Source: a virus
DNA: 56,018 bases
Reading direction: 5' to 3' (one strand)
IMG/VR virus record: IMGVR_UViG_3300043409_000151
Location: 1-56,018 of that record
Shown here: in pieces, positions 48,544-55,348 of the stretch
Numbering within the stretch: position 1 is the stretch's first letter
Layout of the letters: every line of letters starts with the position of its first letter
Notes under the pieces: generated by a model
Database searches by the model: none
What the model was told of the DNA's origin: nothing
What the model saw: only the letters and a program-made list of their open reading frames with translations
Made by a program: the position numbers and the translations under genes

Positions 48544-49682
48544 CAGTTCATCTCCACAACTTCACCGAAGGGTGCGGTGCCGGGATCAGTCGTGACCCAC
48601 AGCACTGGTGCATCGGGCTGATCACCGAAGCTGTTGCAGCACAGGTCAGTGAGGAACACGATGGCAACGGGGTTGATCCCGAGTTTAACAATCTTGTCGA
48701 AGACCGGAGCAAAGTCAGTGCCTCCACCGCCGTGAGGCTTGATGTCGAGGTCGTCGTGCTGCTCATAGGATTCCACATGGCTGACCTCACTGTCGAAGTA
48801 CAGCACATGGATACGCTCAGGCATCAGGTCTTCCTTGACCCGCTTGATCTCGGAAGCGAACTGGTTGACAGTCTTCTGGTCGATGGAGCCAGAGCAATCC
48901 ACAGCGAAGCACACCTCACCCATCTGCTCACCGCTGACACTGGGCAAGTACAGTCCTTGTGCAATGAAGCGACGATTAAACCGGGCAAAGGATCGCTGGT
49001 CTGTCCGTGCTTTCACGAGGAACTTCTGCATCACCTCACGCCAGTCCACCTTGGGTTGCAGCACCTCATCCACAAGACGTTGCATGTTGGCAGACATCTT
49101 GCCCATCATCTTCGCTGCTTGCGCAGCTTGGGCCACCTTCACCTTCCACTCAGCTTGCTGTTGCTGCTGCTCGGCAGGGCTACCGTCACCGTCCTCACAG
49201 TCATCCAGTGGGCCACCGGGTTCACCAGCACCGGAGCCACCGCTCTCATCCTGTTCAGGCAGGATGTTGTAGATGCCCTCACTGGTGCCGTGCCCAGCGT
49301 TGTAGATCGCATCGTTGTGCAGTCCGACCTTGGGCATCCGACCGATACTCTCATCGGTCAACAGCTTGTTAATCACGTAGTCAGCGGCCATGTTCCAGCG
49401 TCTGGATTGCCGCCCACCACGCCGGAAGTTGTGCTCCAACATGGGGTGGAAGCACTCGTGGGCAACGAGGAACTTGACCTCCTCATCGGTCAGTGAGTCC
49501 ACAAACTCGGGGTTGAACTTGATCCGCTTGCCGTTGGTGGCAGCGGTCTTGATGCTCTCATCGAACTCGAAGGGCATACTCAGGGCGATGGTGCCCACAA
49601 AGGGATGCTCCAAGATCAGAGCGGTCTTGGCCTTCGCCAGCTTGGTGGTCAGCTTCTTCATGTCAAGCGTTGCAGTTGTCAT
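48543..49682 (-). CDS. Metallopeptidase-like (HExxH) plus VWA protein
   Basis: A 379-residue protein, ATG 49682 with AAGGAGA upstream. N-terminal half resembles the DUF2201 putative metallopeptidase: HECFHPMLEH with His75, Glu76 and His79, then NMAADYVINKLL. A Gly/Ser/Glu/Gln-rich acidic linker (145-178) leads to a VWA-like domain with an intact metal site: VDCSGSID (Asp262, Ser264, Ser266), GGTDFAP (Thr322) and FLTDLCC (Asp346). In bacteria such proteins pair with MoxR AAA+ ATPases as metal-insertion or complex-remodelling chaperones; a MoxR-like gene lies three genes upstream. Target unknown. Confidence 0.85.
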   Translation of the reverse strand: MTTATLDMKKLTTKLAKAKTALILEHPFVGTIALSMPFEFDESIKTAATNGKRIKFNPEFVDSLTDEEVKFLVAHECFHPMLEHNFRRGGRQSRRWNMAADYVINKLLTDESIGRMPKVGLHNDAIYNAGHGTSEGIYNILPEQDESGGSGAGEPGGPLDDCEDGDGSPAEQQQQQAEWKVKVAQAAQAAKMMGKMSANMQRLVDEVLQPKVDWREVMQKFLVKARTDQRSFARFNRRFIAQGLYLPSVSGEQMGEVCFAVDCSGSIDQKTVNQFASEIKRVKEDLMPERIHVLYFDSEVSHVESYEQHDDLDIKPHGGGGTDFAPVFDKIVKLGINPVAIVFLTDLCCNSFGDQPDAPVLWVTTDPGTAPFGEVVEMN

Positions 49683-49873
49683 CAGTCTCTCCTTGGTTTG
49701 CGTTTCTTGGGTACGTTGCGCCATGAACTACCTAGTCGCTGCCGTAGCAGCAACAGGACAGGCCCAGCGATGTCATCGTATACACCGGGATCGGTCTTCA
49801 GGATCACTTGGATCAGGTCATACGCTGCTTGTATGGCAGTGCCGTCAGCGTCAAAGATGTCCTCCTTGTTCAT
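49682..49873 (-). CDS. Small protein in the AAA+/VWA cluster (63 aa)
   Basis: A 63-residue protein with an acidic start (NKEDIFDADGTAIQAAYDLI) and a basic end (RNVPKKRKPRRD). Overlaps the VWA gene start by one base and the upstream gene by four. Helical. It may be a connector or regulator of the module. Unrecognised. Confidence 0.65.
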   Translation of the reverse strand: MNKEDIFDADGTAIQAAYDLIQVILKTDPGVYDDIAGPVLLLLRQRLGSSWRNVPKKRKPRRD

Positions 49874-50157
49874 GTGTTTTTCTCCCTCAGTGCCATCATC
49901 GTGGCAATCACCACTTCATACACACCGTCTCGCAGTCTTGGGTCAGTGATGGCGATGTTGTTGTCGATGATTGCATCCATCTCGGCCATCTCTAGCTCAA
50001 TGAACTCCTTGGATGCAACAATCCCAAACACGTGCCCACACCCCACACACCGCAGTGTGGTGCGGTTGTTTAGCTTGCCGTGGCGATACCGCAGTACCTC
50101 AAACACAGTTCGCTCAGTGCATTGCGGACAGTGCATCTTCTCGATAGTGATCCGCAT
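49870..50157 (-). CDS. Zinc-ribbon protein (95 aa)
   Basis: ATG 50157 (TGATG overlap with the upstream stop). N-terminal zinc ribbon: Cys10/Cys13 (MHCPQCTERT) and Cys37/Cys40 (RCVGCGHVF), then an alpha-helical part (EFIELEMAEMDAIID, LRDGVYEVVIATMMALRE). Similar to small transcription-factor-like zinc ribbons. Could contact RNA polymerase or DNA. Sits between the coiled-coil protein and the VWA protein. Confidence 0.75.
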   Translation of the reverse strand: MRITIEKMHCPQCTERTVFEVLRYRHGKLNNRTTLRCVGCGHVFGIVASKEFIELEMAEMDAIIDNNIAITDPRLRDGVYEVVIATMMALREKNT

Positions 50158-51005
50158 CACAGTGCTCCCATGAATGCACCCATTGCATCCATGATTTTCT
50201 TGGCTTCCGCAGCAGTGTCTTGCCGCAGGTCAGGGTCGTTACGTAATGCCTCGGGGTGCTTGATCAGGGATGCCTCAACCTGTTGCCGCATGGCTTCCAA
50301 GTTGGGATCATCGGTGAAGTTCAAGCGGGGCAGCAAGGCACAGATTTCACGGGTGTTCTCCAGCATGGAGTCACGGAAGATCGCCTTGGGGTCAGCCAGC
50401 TTCTCAGCCATGTGCTTCACCCTGTCGTACAGCCGCTGCCACACGTCCTTCAGAGCCGCTTGCTCTGCCTCCTTCACACGTCTCTCAACGTCTTGCTGGA
50501 TGCGAGACAACTCCTCAGAGCCGATGGCAACCCGAAAGTCCGAGCTTGGTACTGGGAACACAACCATGTCCATGTGGAACTTGACACGCAGGTCAGCCTT
50601 ACTGGGGTAGTCAGCAGCGCTGTACAAGGAGCCAAGGATGCGCTGTGCATCCAGCATGTCCTGCTCGTAGTCGTCGTAGAACTCCTGCACCAGACCGTTC
50701 CACTCGCCTCGTTCCTTGCGGAACTCAGACATGAAGGACAGGTAGTTGGCAGTGGGCAGCATCATGGTGCCGTCCATGCCCCAAGGCAGGGTGTTGTCGT
50801 AGTACTTGGTGCGGATGTGGGTCGTCTTCTTGTGGATATTCTCCAGCTTGTCGTTCATGGGCAGCAAGGACTTGTTGAAGCGGCCAGCAGCAGAGCTTGC
50901 GCCATGTGCTGTCGTCACCTCCTTGGATGCTCGCTTGTCATACTTGCGGGCTGTCCACTGGGACACGTTCAGTTGCACCAATAGTGCGCGGTCATTGAGA
51001 TTCAT
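50157..51005 (-). CDS. Helical protein linking MoxR and VWA genes
   Basis: ATG 51005 has AGGAG eight bases upstream. 282 residues, N-terminal part with basic QLNVSQWTARKYDKRASKEV and SSAAGRFNKSLLP, then TYYDN-type YYDNTLPWGMDGTMMLP, a coiled coil (LSRIQQDVERRVKEAEQAAL), and a C-terminal helical region. Always positioned between the ATPase and the VWA protein in this cluster, it is a candidate client, adaptor or substrate of the AAA+ machine. I do not recognise a named family. Confidence 0.75.
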   Translation of the reverse strand: MNLNDRALLVQLNVSQWTARKYDKRASKEVTTAHGASSAAGRFNKSLLPMNDKLENIHKKTTHIRTKYYDNTLPWGMDGTMMLPTANYLSFMSEFRKERGEWNGLVQEFYDDYEQDMLDAQRILGSLYSAADYPSKADLRVKFHMDMVVFPVPSSDFRVAIGSEELSRIQQDVERRVKEAEQAALKDVWQRLYDRVKHMAEKLADPKAIFRDSMLENTREICALLPRLNFTDDPNLEAMRQQVEASLIKHPEALRNDPDLRQDTAAEAKKIMDAMGAFMGAL

Positions 51006-51028
51006 AGTGTTAACTCCTCTTTGGTTGA

Positions 51029-52015
51029 TTAAAACAATACGTCTTGGTGGTTGATAGACCACTTGGTGAAGGCTTGGGTGTTAGCCAAGTCAGGGTTGCG
51101 CCGTGCTGCATAGCTGATGGTCAGCACAGAGAACTCGGGAGGCATACGTTCAGAGTACTGGCAGACCCTCTCGAAGTTGGACTCGGTAGCACGTTGGGCC
51201 AAGGCACCAGACAGGGCATACAGGGTCGCTGGGTCTTTGGGAACGTCAGCAGTTTGAGGGTTGAGCAGGATAGCGTCAGGGTTGGGCAGCTTGCGGAAGA
51301 TACGTACAAACCCTACGAACTCGGCAGCAGCACCCTCACCGACAGCACCTTTGAAGCACTCGAACTCAGCCTCGGCAGGCACGGTGCCCAGCACATCGGA
51401 CACACCATCCACCCATGCTCTGGGAGTTGCGTTCTGGTCACGCTGTGGATCGAAGTCATGCAACAGACCGGGACGGAAGCGGATGAAGCTGATCACCTCG
51501 GGCTTGACACCGTGGTTGATGGCCCATGAAGTCCAGTCGTCGAGGTGGGTTTCCAACTCGATCACAGTCTCACGGTTACGGAGGTGACTCAGCACCCGGT
51601 TGGCACCAGCACGGTCAGACTGCCTGTTGCCAGTGGACACCACCATCCAGCCATCCGGCATCGGTACACCGTGCAGTGTCCGGGCTTGGCAGATGTTGGC
51701 AAGCACCTTCTGGAGATCAGGGCCAGCTTGGTTGCGGTCATCGAACAGCAGGATGCCAGCCTCGGGAGCTTTGCCCTTGACAGGGAACCAGTCAGGGAGG
51801 CGGTAGTTCAGCTTGTCGCTGCCGTCTGGGAACAGGATGCCGAAGTCCTCGACCAACATGGTTGGCATGTGACGCTCGATACAGGGGATGTCAAGTTCCT
51901 GTGCAACCTCGTGGACGATGGTCGTCTTGCCACCGCCGGGGCTACCCTCAATGGACAGGGTACGGGTGATGGGGAACAGAGACTTGATGGTTTCTTTCAG
52001 CAGAGTGGCTCGCAT
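51029..52015 (-). CDS. MoxR-like AAA+ ATPase
   Basis: A 328-residue AAA+ protein. Walker A GSPGGGKT (24-31), Walker B LLFDDRNQA (89-97; Asp92-Asp93 where most MoxR proteins have Asp-Glu), sensor 1 VSTGNR (126-131), and a basic stretch RVLSHLRNRE (140-149) in the arginine-finger region. C-terminal helical lid. MoxR ATPases work with VWA-domain partners as chaperones; here the VWA/HExxH protein is in the same operon. It overlaps the upstream gene by 19 bp. Ribosome site is weak and lies in the preceding gene. Confidence 0.9.
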   Translation of the reverse strand: MRATLLKETIKSLFPITRTLSIEGSPGGGKTTIVHEVAQELDIPCIERHMPTMLVEDFGILFPDGSDKLNYRLPDWFPVKGKAPEAGILLFDDRNQAGPDLQKVLANICQARTLHGVPMPDGWMVVSTGNRQSDRAGANRVLSHLRNRETVIELETHLDDWTSWAINHGVKPEVISFIRFRPGLLHDFDPQRDQNATPRAWVDGVSDVLGTVPAEAEFECFKGAVGEGAAAEFVGFVRIFRKLPNPDAILLNPQTADVPKDPATLYALSGALAQRATESNFERVCQYSERMPPEFSVLTISYAARRNPDLANTQAFTKWSINHQDVLF

Positions 52016-52239
52016 TTGATTTTCCTCTCGGATTTGGGTTGATGGTCAGGGCCGGTAGATACAACAAAAATGGGTGGGGTTGCCCCCGTGTTGAGTTCGT
52101 TTCTCTGTCGCTTTGCACTCTCCTTGTCGTTGAAATAGATGATCCGGCCAGTGGAGTCACGCACTGGTGCTCCACGTTTGCCGTACCGCAGCATGTAAAG
52201 CCGCAGGTTATCGGTTGATGAACAGGCATTCGTTGGCAT
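51997..52239 (-). CDS. Small hypothetical protein (80 aa)
   Basis: An 80-residue protein with a compact strand-helix motif: LYMLRYGKRGAPVRDSTGR, IIYFNDKESAKRQRNELN. The pattern (G..V.D..GRI.YF..K..AK..R) is typical of small phage proteins of the DUF type, maybe RNA- or protein-binding. Overlaps neighbours on both sides (19 and 32 bp). Function unknown. Confidence 0.65.
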   Translation of the reverse strand: MPTNACSSTDNLRLYMLRYGKRGAPVRDSTGRIIYFNDKESAKRQRNELNTGATPPIFVVSTGPDHQPKSERKIKCEPLC

Positions 52240-52435
52240 GTTGCACTCCTTTGGAATCGGTGTAGGTTTCCCCGCAACCAGCCATCCATTCGAGCAGAAA
52301 CACAGCCATCAGTACACCGATGACAGTCACCGAGATGACATAGGATAGCCACCGGGCAACACGTTTCCACAAAGGTTCGTTGATGGACACCCCCATTGGG
52401 GGGATGGGCTTGAGTTTGAACTTGTCTCTAAACAT
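52208..52435 (-). CDS. Small membrane protein (75 aa)
   Basis: 75 residues with a basic N-terminus (FRDKFKLKPIPPMGVSINEP), one transmembrane segment (WLSYVISVTVIGVLMAVFLL) and a Cys-containing tail (MAGCGETYTDSKGVQHANEC) outside. Two cysteines could pair in the periplasm. Likely an early host-envelope interacting peptide, e.g. superinfection exclusion, but only the topology is visible. Confidence 0.68.
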   Translation of the reverse strand: MFRDKFKLKPIPPMGVSINEPLWKRVARWLSYVISVTVIGVLMAVFLLEWMAGCGETYTDSKGVQHANECLFINR

Positions 52436-52629
52436 TACATTGTCCTCTTTGGGTTGAGTTGCTTGAGCAGTTCAGGGTCAGTGAACAGCATGTAGTTGCT
52501 TTTGTTCATCGGTGCCACGGTGTGGCGTACTTGACGTGCTGCCTTGTCACCACAGACAAGGCATGTCCTGTAGCCCAGTTCAGCACGTTTGGTAGGGACA
52601 TCATCCCCACAGCGGCAGATCACTCTCAT
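52435..52629 (-). CDS. Zinc-binding mini-protein (64 aa)
   Basis: ATG 52629 with GGAGG upstream; 64 residues. Cys5, Cys7 (ICRCGDD) and Cys23, Cys26 (TCLVCGDKAA) form a zinc ribbon with KRAELGYRT between them; the tail is polar (NKSNYMLFTDPELLKQL). The CxCGD...GYxTCLxCG pattern is seen in small phage proteins of unknown role. Confidence 0.72.
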   Translation of the reverse strand: MRVICRCGDDVPTKRAELGYRTCLVCGDKAARQVRHTVAPMNKSNYMLFTDPELLKQLNPKRTM

Positions 52630-52832
52630 GTTCCCTCCACTCGTTGATAGGCAGTCAGCCAGTGCTGACCGACGACATAGCCGATGTGTACAGAGCGGCC
52701 ATCCTTCTTGTCCACGTACATCTTGGACACACGGCTTCCCCCCATGCCAATCTGCTCTCGCAGTTCCTTGACAGTCTTGGCCCACCAGCGGCTCCCCCAC
52801 TGGTCGATGTAAAGCGTTGGCTTGCCTTTCAT
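52626..52832 (-). CDS. Small hypothetical protein (68 aa)
   Basis: 68 residues with several aromatic positions: PTLYIDQWGSRWWAKTVKEL, then QIGMGGSRVSKMYVDKKDGR and SVHIGYVVGQHWLTAY. A strand-helix-strand pattern rather than helical. Overlaps both neighbours by four bases. The phrase LYIDQWGxxWWA is common in small early phage proteins; function unknown. Confidence 0.68.
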   Translation of the reverse strand: MKGKPTLYIDQWGSRWWAKTVKELREQIGMGGSRVSKMYVDKKDGRSVHIGYVVGQHWLTAYQRVEGT

Positions 52833-53194
52833 ACCAGTTCCTCGGGTATCTCTACCTCATCGCCGAGCTTTGATGCAACGTAGCACCGCATGGCGGCGAT
52901 GAGTGGTGTGGGGCCGTACTGCACAATGTCTTGTGCATTCTTGGTGTATGCCGTGGCTTCCCACAACGCATCGGAGAAACGTTCGATCTTCGCTATCTCC
53001 CGCTCAATGATCGGCCCACCTTGTGACCAGTCGGTTGAATATGATGGCGTGAGTCCATCATCGCCTCGCAACACATATATTGCCGGGTGCCGATCTCGAT
53101 GGTTGATGCGGTAAAGGTGGCAAGGTTTGCCCGTGGCTTGTGCCACCGCCCAGTTGAGAGCAGCACCTGTCAGTTCACTTGTTTTGATTTTCAT
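52829..53194 (-). CDS. NinX/DUF2591-like protein
   Basis: ATG 53194 with AAGGA upstream; 121 residues. MKIKTSELTGAALNWAVAQA at the start is the DUF2591/NinX signature, followed by GKPCHLYRINHRDRH, a TDWSQGGPIIEREIAKIE segment and a C-terminal LIAAMRCYVASKLGDEVEIP. The order matches the family (ELtGaaLdwAV, then WxxGGpiIer, then aaMRcyVaskLGdeV). NinX was found in lambda-like phages; its role is unknown. Overlaps next gene by four bases. Confidence 0.88.
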   Translation of the reverse strand: MKIKTSELTGAALNWAVAQATGKPCHLYRINHRDRHPAIYVLRGDDGLTPSYSTDWSQGGPIIEREIAKIERFSDALWEATAYTKNAQDIVQYGPTPLIAAMRCYVASKLGDEVEIPEELV

Positions 53195-53541
53195 GCTGTC
53201 TGTCCTTGCAGGATGCGTTCTTTGGCAATGGCGGCATAACCCCCTTTGGCAAGGCGCAGCATCCACTTGGTGGACAACAGCACAGTGGGGCGGTGAGGAT
53301 GGGTCTGTGTCCTGTGCTTGCTGGTGGTCACAGAGTGCTTGTCCTCGTTCTCGAACCATGTGTCTCCAGCATGGATGAACAGCGGCCAGTGATCCCCGTA
53401 GCTGTAAACCACGTACCACATGTCGGGGCCATTGGTTTCATCGTCGTTGTTCTGGGTGTGAAACTGGGCATAGATGTTGTTCCCCTCGAAGGGGTGTTGT
53501 TTCTGCACGAACTGTCGTGCATCTCTGTTGGCAATCTTCAT
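53191..53541 (-). CDS. Hypothetical protein (116 aa)
   Basis: ATG 53541 has GGAG nine bases upstream and is preferred over ATG 53568. 116 residues: helical start (MKIANRDARQFVQKQHPFEG), a beta section (MWYVVYSYGDHWPLFIHAGD), then basic HRTQTHPHRPTVLLSTKWML. The YVVYSYGxHWPLFI pattern is typical of small phage proteins of the DUF type. No function assigned. Confidence 0.68.
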   Translation of the reverse strand: MKIANRDARQFVQKQHPFEGNNIYAQFHTQNNDDETNGPDMWYVVYSYGDHWPLFIHAGDTWFENEDKHSVTTSKHRTQTHPHRPTVLLSTKWMLRLAKGGYAAIAKERILQGQTA

Positions 53542-53610
53542 AGCGTTTGCTCCGATACAGTGCGACATTGCACCCCACAGCCCCCTGTCACAGGGCTGTA
53601 AGTTGACGTG

Positions 53611-53781
53611 TCAAACAATGCTGAATGCCGAGTCATCGGCATCGTAGAACCACTCTGTGTAAGAGTAGATGCTTCCCTCACTGCTGAGGTACTGCCCATG
53701 CACTGGCTCTGAGGAGTTATCCTCCTCGAAACCAGCGTCTTCCAGCGTAACGAAACGCTGTTCTGTCATTGCAACTTTCAT
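53611..53781 (-). CDS. Small acidic protein (56 aa)
   Basis: ATG 53781 (GGAG upstream). 56 residues, acidic: KVAMTEQRFVTLEDAGFEED, then SIYSYTEWFYDADDSAFSIV. Strand-rich and aromatic. Could be a protein mimic of DNA (net negative, small) or a simple early effector; only composition supports that. Confidence 0.6.
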   Translation of the reverse strand: MKVAMTEQRFVTLEDAGFEEDNSSEPVHGQYLSSEGSIYSYTEWFYDADDSAFSIV

Positions 53782-53836
53782 AGCCGAAGCTCCAGTAAAA
53801 ACGCAGTGTGAGACGGCACACTGCAAACCGCAATCT

Positions 53837-54037
53837 TCACTTCGATGCAGGGTGCATCAGTAAACGAGTCTCGTAACCAGCATCAACCATGCGCTGTTGA
53901 AAGGCACAGGCTGCACTGTCACGTTTAAACCATTGAAAGTACATCGTGTCTTCAACGATCCACTTGACAACGTAACGAACTGATTCCTTGCGTTGTTTGC
54001 GAGGGGCAATGTAAGGGAGGGTTTGAACAGTAGCCAT
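53837..54037 (-). CDS. Small hypothetical protein (66 aa)
   Basis: ATG 54037 with AAGGAG five bases upstream. 66 residues: a basic start ATVQTLPYIAPRKQRKESVR, then YVVKWIVEDTMYFQWFKRDS and FQQRMVDAGYETRLLMH. Looks like a small alpha/beta domain with a beta-hairpin. Second gene of the leftward early operon. Unrecognised. Confidence 0.68.
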   Translation of the reverse strand: MATVQTLPYIAPRKQRKESVRYVVKWIVEDTMYFQWFKRDSAACAFQQRMVDAGYETRLLMHPASK

Positions 54038-54049
54038 GATGTCTCCTTG

Positions 54050-54346
54050 TTAAGCGAGCTTTTGAACAGTGACCTTGACAGCACCCGGTGCCTTGCGTTC
54101 TGGCAACAGAGCAATGTAAGGCTTGCCCCAACGATCTGCCATCAGCAGTGGGGTGTCACAGTTTGTTTCATTCTCAGGCTTGAAAATACGAACATCCATC
54201 TTGTGTTTCTTGCCGAGTGTCAACATGGTGCTGTAAAGTTCAGCGACATTCTCATGGCTGAACTTGCCCTCAACATCGGGCTTGACCACCAACTGTTTGT
54301 TGGCGTTGCTGAACACTGATACTTTACCTTGGTAAATCTTAGCCAT
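54050..54346 (-). CDS. First gene of early operon, paralogue of 55349-55648
   Basis: 98 residues, ATG 54346 with TAAGGAG upstream. Clearly related to the protein at 55349: both have a G(K/S)VS(V/I) strand start, a D.(E/D)GKF...N strand-turn, MxxL.KK, and the end LMADRWGKPYIALLPERK (MLANRFGNPYIALLPKRG in the other), finishing in a V.KLA-type tail. Strand-rich and probably a small protein- or DNA-binding domain. The shared upstream promoter-like block (54403-54434) indicates that gene and control region were duplicated together. Likely expressed first after infection. Confidence 0.75.
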   Translation of the reverse strand: MAKIYQGKVSVFSNANKQLVVKPDVEGKFSHENVAELYSTMLTLGKKHKMDVRIFKPENETNCDTPLLMADRWGKPYIALLPERKAPGAVKVTVQKLA

Positions 54347-54402
54347 GATGGCTCCTTAAAGGTTGGTTTGAAAGAATGTTAAAGCGGCATCGCTGCCAAA
54401 AC

Positions 54403-54434
54403 CAGACTCGCCGCCGCCGCCGAAAATGTCAAGT
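54403..54434 (-). promoter_or_regulatory. Promoter-like element upstream of 54346 gene (copy A)
   Basis: On the minus strand ACTTGACATTTTCGGC...CGGCGAGTCTG, with 17 bases between TTGACA and GAGTCT. It matches 25 of 32 bases, with identical spacing, the element at 55783-55814 upstream of the paralogue. The -35 is perfect, but the -10 position reads GAGTCT, far from TATAAT, so it may need an activator or have another role. Confidence 0.55.
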
Positions 54435-54496
54435 CGTCCGCTGTTTTCCAAGAACATGTGTTGGGTAAAGTAACTTAAAGTGGGGTGTCGTGCGTG

Positions 54497-54894
54497 AACA
54501 ATCTACAAATTGATGTAAACAATCTACGAATAAGTGTCAAGTTAGATTGCTCGTAGATCGCAGAATTCCAATGAAATCAACGACTTAGGAGCAACGATCT
54601 AAACAATCTACGTTTTTGGAAGTAATGTCGCACTAAAAAGTTGGAAGATTTATGTCCCACATTATGAAACGAGGGAATTCTTTTTCTTGTGAAAGGGTAT
54701 ACGTTAAAAACCTATCTTTTCTATATCATCTATATCGTTCATAGACTCATGGCTCATGGTAAAAACCACGTAAGTGGTTGATTTCATTGGACTTTCCCAC
54801 TAACTTGACACTTAAAGTATGTAAAGTTTCTTGATGTAAAGTACTGATTTCGTGCTGAGTTAAAAATAGATTGTTGGATGTACAGTTAGATTGT
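54497..54894. repeat. Iteron-like repeats AACAATCTAC (three direct, three inverted)
   Basis: Direct copies AACAATCTAC at 54497-54506, 54518-54527 and 54602-54611. Inverted relatives TAGATTG(TT) at 54543-54549, 54867-54875 and 54887-54894. They lie only in the AT-rich region. The first two direct copies are 21 bp apart, about two helical turns, as for iterons bound by an initiator or a regulator. Confidence 0.7.
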
Positions 54895-55112
54895 GTCAGG
54901 TTAACCCCTTACTTGACACTTTACACGTAGTGTTACAGCGCAATGTAAACTAGCCTAGTCCCCCCGCTGTAAAAGTCGTTCAGTACCGCAGCGTTGGTGC
55001 TATAAACCCCCGACGTATGGTGTGTAACACACAAAAGAAAAGCGAGTTTCCCCGCAGTTCGTCAGCCTGTAAACCTGTGGCGGTCGCGTGCGCGATGCGC
55101 TGTGCGTAGGCC

Positions 55113-55137
55113 AAAGAAAAGCCCGCCGAAGCGGGCT
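55113..55137 (-). terminator. Leftward Rho-independent terminator
   Basis: On the minus strand AGCCCGC-TTCG-GCGGGCT followed by TTTCTTT (plus-strand 55137 to 55113). Perfect seven-pair stem with a UUCG loop and a T tract, directly after the gene ending at 55142. It isolates this unit from the AT-rich region. Confidence 0.92.
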
Positions 55138-55141
55138 GTGG

Positions 55142-55294
55142 TTAGAAGGACATCACTACAACCAGTAGGAAGTAGAAGATGGGTGCGAAGATGATCGCGC
55201 CAAGGATTGCTTTTGTGTCGTCGCTCATGTGGTTCTCTTTGTAGTGGTGTTCTGCGTGCTCACGTTGTGCGCGGCTTGCATAATCGTCGCTCAT
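55142..55294 (-). CDS. Small membrane peptide with two start sites (50 and 28 aa)
   Basis: ATG 55294 (ribosome site TGGAG) gives 50 residues; an internal in-frame ATG at 55228 with its own GAGAACCAC leader gives 28. Both begin MSDD. The long form adds a charged YASRAQREHAEHHYKENH extension; both share the C-terminal membrane helix ILGAIIFAPIFYFLLVVVMS. The two starts lie within a 20-bp exact repeat (55218-55237 and 55284-55303). Dual starts on a tiny membrane protein recall holin/antiholin pairs, but it is far from the lysis cassette. Role unknown. Confidence 0.65.
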   Translation of the reverse strand: MSDDYASRAQREHAEHHYKENHMSDDTKAILGAIIFAPIFYFLLVVVMSF

Positions 55295-55303
55295 GTGGTT
55301 CTC
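55218..55303 (-). repeat. 20-bp direct repeat duplicating a translation start
   Basis: TCGTCGCTCATGTGGTTCTC (plus strand) at 55218-55237 and again at 55284-55303, 66 bp (22 codons) apart, so the duplication keeps frame. Each copy contains a start codon and part of its ribosome site for the membrane peptide. Confidence 0.9.
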
Positions 55304-55310
55304 CAATTTG

Positions 55311-55342
55311 AAAAAAGACCCGGAGCCTGTCACGCTCCGGGT
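55311..55342 (-). terminator. Leftward Rho-independent terminator after 55349 gene
   Basis: On the minus strand ACCCGGAGC (55342-55334), loop GTGACAG, GCTCCGGGT (55326-55318), then C and six T (55316-55311). Perfect nine-pair stem directly after the gene ending at 55349. Transcription of the membrane peptide must read through or start again downstream. Confidence 0.93.
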
Positions 55343-55348
55343 TACTAC

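Larger units (their letters stand above)
54347..55112. other. AT-rich noncoding control region / candidate replication origin
   Basis: About 765 bp without a credible gene, markedly AT-richer than the rest (for example 54600-54900). It contains AACAATCTAC iterons (listed separately), exact ACTTGACACTT 11-mers at 54532-54542 (minus), 54803-54813 (plus) and 54911-54921 (plus), a hairpin AACCAC-GTAA-GTGGTT at 54764-54779, an extended -10-like TGCTATAAA at 54998-55006 and GTAAAGT repeats. No DnaA box was seen. It divides the leftward early operon from the short leftward unit to its right. Role as origin and promoter hub is inferred. Confidence 0.6.

Noticed and set aside
53577-53603. GC hairpin CAGCCC..CAGGGCTG between early genes, considered as a terminator.
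   Set aside because: The stem has a two-base bulge and no T tract on the transcribed (minus) strand, so termination is not supported.
54664-54744. 26-codon plus-strand frame in the AT-rich region.
   Set aside because: No ribosome site, low-complexity translation, and it lies within the iteron-bearing noncoding region.
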